Assembly: GCA_030593565.1 (NCBI GenBank)
Contig: JAUVGW010000009.1
Location: 1-37,030 of the forward strand
Direction: 5' to 3'
Length of the DNA stretch: 37,030 nt
Source of the DNA: Phycisphaerae bacterium
GTDB lineage: Bacteria; Planctomycetota; Phycisphaerae; UBA1845; UTPLA1
A program made the translations under genes and the position numbers. Under the pieces are notes generated by a model. It was not told the origin of the DNA. It did no database searches and worked only from the letters and a program-made list of their open reading frames with translations. This document shows positions 33,870-37,030 of this stretch, one piece after another. The stretch's first letter is position 1. Each line of letters opens with the position of its first letter.

Positions 33870-35156
33870 ATGGCGACGGATGCATCAAACAGCAACATCC
33901 CACCTGCCAGCCCCGCCGACAGCTTCATCAGCCGCGTCGTCGTCGAAGCCAGTCTCGTCTCCCCCGAAGAGCTCAAAGCCTGCGCGGCAAAACAGGAGAA
34001 ACTCCGAAAGGCCGGACACCAGGTTCGCCTGGTCGACATCCTCCTAAAAGCCGGCTTCGTCACGAAGACCCAGGTGAAACGCCTCGCGCATCGCCCAGAC
34101 GACACCGTCACCCATTCCCTCCAGCACCTCCCAGGCTTCCAGATCATGCAGAAGATCGGCAGCGGAGCCATGGCGAGCGTCTACAAGGCGAAGCAGCTCT
34201 CCCTCGACAGGATCGTCGCCATCAAGATTCTCCCGAAACGTCTCAGCGAAGATTCGTCATTTGTCGACCGCTTCTATAAGGAGGGACGGGCAGCCGCGAA
34301 GCTCAGCCACAACAACATCGTCCAGGCCATTGACGTCGGCGAACATCTCGGATACCACTATTTCGTGATGGAATACGTCGACGGAAAAACCGTTTACGAC
34401 GGCTTCCCCGAACATGGAGCATACTCCGAAGACAAGGCCCTCGACATCGCCATTCAGATGGCCCGAGCCCTCGAACATGCCCACGCCCGAGGCCTGATCC
34501 ACCGCGACGTCAAGCCCAAGAACATCATGATCACCAAGGACGGCACCGCCAAGCTCGCGGACATGGGCTTGGCCAGGGAAGCCGGCGACGCCGAGGCCGC
34601 TGCCGCCGAAAAAGGCCGTGCATACGGAACGCCATACTACATCTCGCCCGAGCAGGTTCGCGGCGTGGAAGATGTGGATTTCCGCGCCGACATCTACTCG
34701 CTCGGCGCAACCCTCTACCACATGGTCACCGGCAGGGTCCCCTTTGAAGGCGACACGCCCGCCGAAATTATGCACAAGCACCTGCGTACGCCCCTGACGC
34801 CGCCGGATCATATCAATACGTCACTTTCCACGGGATTCGGAGAAGTCGTCGAACGGGCCTTGGCGAAGAACCGAGACCGAAGATACCAATCCACGAGCGA
34901 TCTGCTCCTCGATCTCGAAATGGTGCGCCGCGGTGAAGCACCGCCCCAGGCCCACAGCGGCCTCAACAATCAACTGCTCGCAAACCTGGCAACCGAAGGC
35001 GCCGAGGTTTCCGATGACAGTACGTACATGCCACATCCGGCGCAGATCTTGCCGAAACTCCCGATGCCCGGCTATGTCGTTCCGCTGATCATAGCACTGG
35101 TGGTCGAGTTTTTGATCATCGTCGCACTGCTAGGAGTACTGCTGGCCGGGGGGTAG
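33870..35156 (+). CDS. membrane-anchored Ser/Thr protein kinase (Hanks type)
   Basis: 428 residues. An N-terminal helical region (about 1-85; VSPEELKACAAKQEKLRKAG...DILLKAGFVTKTQVKRL) resembles the small helical domains often placed before planctomycete kinases. The kinase domain (about 92-360) has the P-loop GSGAMASVYKAK, Lys in VAIKIL, FVMEYVDG, catalytic HRDVKPKNIM, DMG replacing DFG (Asp kept), GTPYYISPEQ and DIYSLGATLYHMVTGRVPFEG. A single C-terminal TM helix (VPLIIALVVEFLIIVALLGVLLA) ends the protein, so it is tail-anchored with the kinase domain in the cytoplasm and almost no extracellular sensor. Confidence 0.95.
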   Translation: MATDASNSNIPPASPADSFISRVVVEASLVSPEELKACAAKQEKLRKAGHQVRLVDILLKAGFVTKTQVKRLAHRPDDTVTHSLQHLPGFQIMQKIGSGAMASVYKAKQLSLDRIVAIKILPKRLSEDSSFVDRFYKEGRAAAKLSHNNIVQAIDVGEHLGYHYFVMEYVDGKTVYDGFPEHGAYSEDKALDIAIQMARALEHAHARGLIHRDVKPKNIMITKDGTAKLADMGLAREAGDAEAAAAEKGRAYGTPYYISPEQVRGVEDVDFRADIYSLGATLYHMVTGRVPFEGDTPAEIMHKHLRTPLTPPDHINTSLSTGFGEVVERALAKNRDRRYQSTSDLLLDLEMVRRGEAPPQAHSGLNNQLLANLATEGAEVSDDSTYMPHPAQILPKLPMPGYVVPLIIALVVEFLIIVALLGVLLAGG

Positions 35157-35216
35157 TTTCCGCGCCTTCTTCATTCATGCCAGGCGACATGACAACATGA
35201 TGCCACTCTTTCCAAT

Positions 35217-35240
35217 CAGGCGCGCACGGTCCCGCGCCTG
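35217..35240 (+). terminator. hairpin downstream of the kinase gene
   Basis: CAGGCGCG (35217-35224), 8-nt loop, CGCGCCTG (35233-35240): a perfect 8-bp GC-rich stem about 60 bases after the kinase stop. It lacks a T-run. Confidence 0.4.
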
Positions 35241-35550
35241 GACATCGATTGGTTTACGCTCGTAACGCACACATCCCATTTCTCCGAAAGCGCGGCGCCT
35301 TCTCATGGCATGAACGTCGCGCAAAAATAAAATAGAAATCACCAAGAATTCCACTGGCCAACCCCGCGGCGCGCCGGTAGTATTTACGTGCCGCAGCAGA
35401 AGTCAAGGAGGTCTATTAGACAAACGCTTCTACTTTGTTTGAACGGCATGGATGCCGACTCGAATCTACGTATCACCCACAATCAAGCTGGCCGAATCAC
35501 CCACGGCTGTGGGCTTGCGCGTGCCTTTCCGCGAAAGCCCCGATGCGAAC

Positions 35551-35557
35551 AAAGGAG
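35551..35557 (+). promoter_or_regulatory. ribosome binding site fixing the sigma-factor start
   Basis: AAAGGAG, eight bases before the ATG at 35566; it excludes the longer reading from 35452. Confidence 0.75.
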
Positions 35558-35565
35558 TGTTCGGC

Positions 35566-36342
35566 ATGAAGTCCTTGCGGTGCGACGTAGCCTCAGTATG
35601 GAAGCGATATCTCAAAGCCCGCCACATCGAACTTCGCAACAAGTTGATCGAGCATTACCGACCGCTCGTTCACATGCAGGCCGCAAGGCTGGCCCAGAAG
35701 CTGCCGGCGCAAATCAGCTACGACGAAATCTGCTCAGCCGGATACGATGGTCTCCTCGAGGCGGTCGAGGCATACGACCCATGCCACAAGGCGAAGTTCG
35801 AGACGTTCTGTCAACAGCGCATCCATGGTGCTGTGATGGATTGGCTCCGCGCACTCGACGGGCAATCCCGGACCGTGCGTAGCTTCGAGAAGCAGCGAAT
35901 GCACTGCAAGGAAATCCTCGACTCTGCACTGGGACGCCCCCCGACCAACGCGGAGATCGCCCAGCAAATGGGCGTCACCACCGACCGCTTCGCCGAACTC
36001 TCCAGGCTCTCGCGGCTCGGACACGAAGTCCATCTCTCCGCCATTCAGAGCGACGACGACGGCTATCATCGCGGCTCCCCAGGTGGTTGGGACATCGGCG
36101 ACGCCAACGCGGTCGACCCCTCCCAACGCGTCTCGCGACAGATGCTCACGGACTACATCGCCCGTGGTCTGAATCGTGAGGAACGCCTCGTCCTCGTCCT
36201 CTACTACACCGAAGGCCTCACCATGGCCGAGATCGGCTTGGTCCTCGATCTGTCGGAGTCGAGAGTCAGCCAAATACACAAGGACGTCATCACGCGCTTG
36301 CGGAGGCGATTCAAGAACGAGGCCGCCGAACTCGTCGCCTGA
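35566..36342 (+). CDS. FliA/WhiG-type alternative sigma factor
   Basis: 258 residues. I chose the ATG at 35566 because AAAGGAG (35551-35557) lies eight bases before it. Region 2 is clear (RNKLIEHYRPLVHMQAARLAQKLP; YDEICSAGYDGLLEAVEAYDP; FETFCQQRIHGAVMDWLRALD), as is region 3 (RPPTNAEIAQQMGVTTDRFAEL) and the region 4 helix-turn-helix (LNREERLVLVLYYTEGLTMAEIGLVLDLSESRVSQIHKDVITRLRRRF). Length and order fit group 3 sigma-28 factors. No flagellar or anti-sigma gene is adjacent, so the regulon is unknown; the kinase just upstream may be functionally linked, which is inference. Confidence 0.94.
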   Translation: MKSLRCDVASVWKRYLKARHIELRNKLIEHYRPLVHMQAARLAQKLPAQISYDEICSAGYDGLLEAVEAYDPCHKAKFETFCQQRIHGAVMDWLRALDGQSRTVRSFEKQRMHCKEILDSALGRPPTNAEIAQQMGVTTDRFAELSRLSRLGHEVHLSAIQSDDDGYHRGSPGGWDIGDANAVDPSQRVSRQMLTDYIARGLNREERLVLVLYYTEGLTMAEIGLVLDLSESRVSQIHKDVITRLRRRFKNEAAELVA

Positions 36343-36400
36343 TTGCGGCGAGCTCATTCCACTACCAGGCCCCGGGCGAGCCTGATCTACAGTGGGTCAG

Positions 36401-36528
36401 CAGCCCGTGGCAAAACTGTGGCACTGACGTCTCGCCGGTAGTTTTCCCGGGGAGCATCGGCGTCTCGCCGGTATTACCAGGTGGCACCGGCGTTTCCGAA
36501 CCGCTGTTTTCCCTATTACCACGGGCTG
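36401..36528 (+). repeat. CAGCCCGTGG hairpin element, intergenic copy
   Basis: Inverted ends CAGCCCGTGG (36401-36410) and CCACGGGCTG (36519-36528). Inside are three GGCGTYTC-type hairpin units (CACTGACGTCTCGCCGGTAG; GGCGTCTCGCCGG; GGCACCGGCGTTTCCG) linked by GTTTTCCCGGGGAGCATC. The plan is the same as in the DUF58 gene copy. Confidence 0.88.
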
Positions 36529-36538
36529 TTAGAGCTCC

Positions 36539-36690
36539 AGGGCAATCGCAAGAATGGCCGGGCGGTGGTCATTGCAGCGGTTTGCGCGCTCGTGTAGCGG
36601 CCGACCTCCGTGTCGGCCGTCGGAAACCGTTGGTGTTCTACGGCCGACACGGGGGTCGGCCGCTACATCCGCCATTCTTGCGATTGCCCT
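36539..36690 (+). mobile_element. 152-bp MITE-like element with nested palindrome
   Basis: Perfect 20-bp terminal inverted repeats: AGGGCAATCGCAAGAATGGC at 36539-36558 and its reverse complement at 36671-36690. Inside is a 26-bp inverted repeat with one mismatch (36595-36620 against 36640-36665; TAGCGGCCGACC...GGTCGGCCGCTA), 5' flanked by GTAG. Outside, TTAGAGCTCC occurs on both sides (36529-36538 and 36693-36702), as a target-site duplication would. No transposase is encoded. Confidence 0.8.
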
Positions 36691-36776
36691 GGTTAGAGCT
36701 CCTTCTGGCATCCAAAGTCTCTGCGTGACGCAGGTGGCGATCGACGATCTTTTTTCCTTTTCTTGCCAAGAACAGC

Positions 36777-36806
36777 TTGACTTTGATCATCTATAGATAA
36801 TAATAA
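36777..36806 (+). promoter_or_regulatory. possible promoter in AT-rich region
   Basis: TTGACT (36777-36782) and TAATAA (36801-36806), 18 bases apart, in the only strongly AT-rich stretch of the window (about 36745-36850). Confidence 0.4.
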
Positions 36807-36850
36807 TGGTTAGTGATTGAATAGTCAAGGCCCAACTGGAGAAAATTCAC

Positions 36851-37030
36851 GTGGCCCGCATGACCGCCAATCGACCCGGCACACCCGATAAAGCCAGCCC
36901 CCGAGCCATGGCCTGGAAGCGGGGGTGCGGACGGGGCTCCATTCTGGGACGTGGGCGGCCCTTCCGTGGAAAGCAGGGTGCGGTTGCGGATGCGGGGTGG
37001 GACGAGCGGTTGCAGCGTGCGGCGGCGGCG
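36851..37030 (+). CDS. possible start of a gene running off the window
   Basis: From the GTG at 36851, 60 codons without a stop reach the right edge (MARMTANRPGTPDKASP...). GGAG lies nine bases upstream and a candidate promoter about 45 bases upstream. The peptide is basic and Gly/Arg-rich and matches no family I recognise. In high-GC DNA 60 open codons are weak evidence. Confidence 0.3.
   Translation, partial: MARMTANRPGTPDKASPRAMAWKRGCGRGSILGRGRPFRGKQGAVADAGWDERLQRAAAA

Larger units (their letters stand above)
35157..35565. other. 409-bp leader region of the sigma-factor gene
   Basis: It contains a hairpin at 35217-35240, an A-rich stretch (about 35328-35345; CAAAAATAAAATAGAAATC) and an AAGGAGG at 35405-35411 with no ATG or GTG at normal distance behind it. 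A longer in-frame reading of the sigma gene begins at 35452 but lacks a ribosome binding site. No separate gene is convincing. Confidence 0.5.

Noticed and set aside
35452-35565. Longer N-terminus for the sigma factor
   Set aside because: There is no ribosome binding site at 35452, whereas AAAGGAG lies at ideal distance from the ATG at 35566. The extra residues do not resemble sigma region 1.
36539-36690. 152-bp element considered as a gene on the minus strand (about 60 codons)
   Set aside because: The frame is a read through the inverted repeats and has no ribosome binding site. The structure is explained by the palindromes.
1-37030. tRNA, rRNA, riboswitch or phage genes
   Set aside because: I looked for cloverleaf ends, conserved rRNA blocks and phage or integrase motifs and saw none I could support.

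Overview
The window is a high-GC bacterial chromosome segment that most resembles a member of the Planctomycetota. This is inferred from gene content (a MoxR/DUF58/BatA-type VWA cluster with very large secreted beta-propeller, coiled-coil and prenyltransferase-repeat proteins, a Ser/Thr kinase and a FliA/WhiG-like sigma factor) and from the abundant short hairpin repeats; no rRNA or tRNA is present to confirm it. The + strand is C-rich from the left edge to about 36.3 kb whatever the gene orientation: minus-strand genes favour G-ending codons and plus-strand genes favour C-ending codons. The last ~110 bases turn G-rich.

Region 1 (1-25,337, minus strand) is one long co-oriented block, read right to left: a 1640-residue PQQ/BamB-like propeller protein; a small repeat-derived ORF; a prenyltransferase/squalene-oxidase-repeat protein; a MoxR AAA+ ATPase; a DUF58 protein; a BatA-like membrane VWA protein; a second membrane VWA/GATase-like protein; a large membrane protein; a coiled-coil protein; a small TPR-like protein; an NPCBM-domain protein; and three tandem trypsin-like (S1C) proteins. 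Several junctions are 1-4 nt stop/start overlaps (ATGA, GTGA, TGATG), implying translational coupling. The other junctions are filled with short dispersed repeats. MoxR, DUF58 and the VWA proteins are the usual core of such clusters and probably act as an ATPase/VWA machine at the membrane, with the remaining proteins exported. Of the three S1C proteins only the first-transcribed keeps the His-Asp-Ser triad; the other two have lost all three residues.

Region 2 (25,338-36,342, plus strand) carries a seven-TM protein that looks like a degenerate CobS, ComEC/Rec2, a membrane protein with a putative Ig (He_PIG) domain, an OPA-family MFS transporter, an enolase-superfamily dipeptide-epimerase-like enzyme, a membrane-anchored Ser/Thr protein kinase and a FliA/WhiG-type sigma factor. 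Region 3 (36,343-37,030) is mostly repeats, followed by an AT-rich stretch with a possible promoter and the start of a possible gene running off the window.

The most striking feature is the repeat population. At least six short families occur between genes and also inside reading frames without breaking them, in the manner of Rickettsia palindromic elements. All copies I found point the same way on the + strand. One family, an array of CGAAARY heptamers, begins at or next to the stop codon of four genes. Two families show paired changes in opposite hairpin arms. Near the right end there is a MITE-like element with 20-bp inverted ends and 10-11 bp flanking direct repeats.
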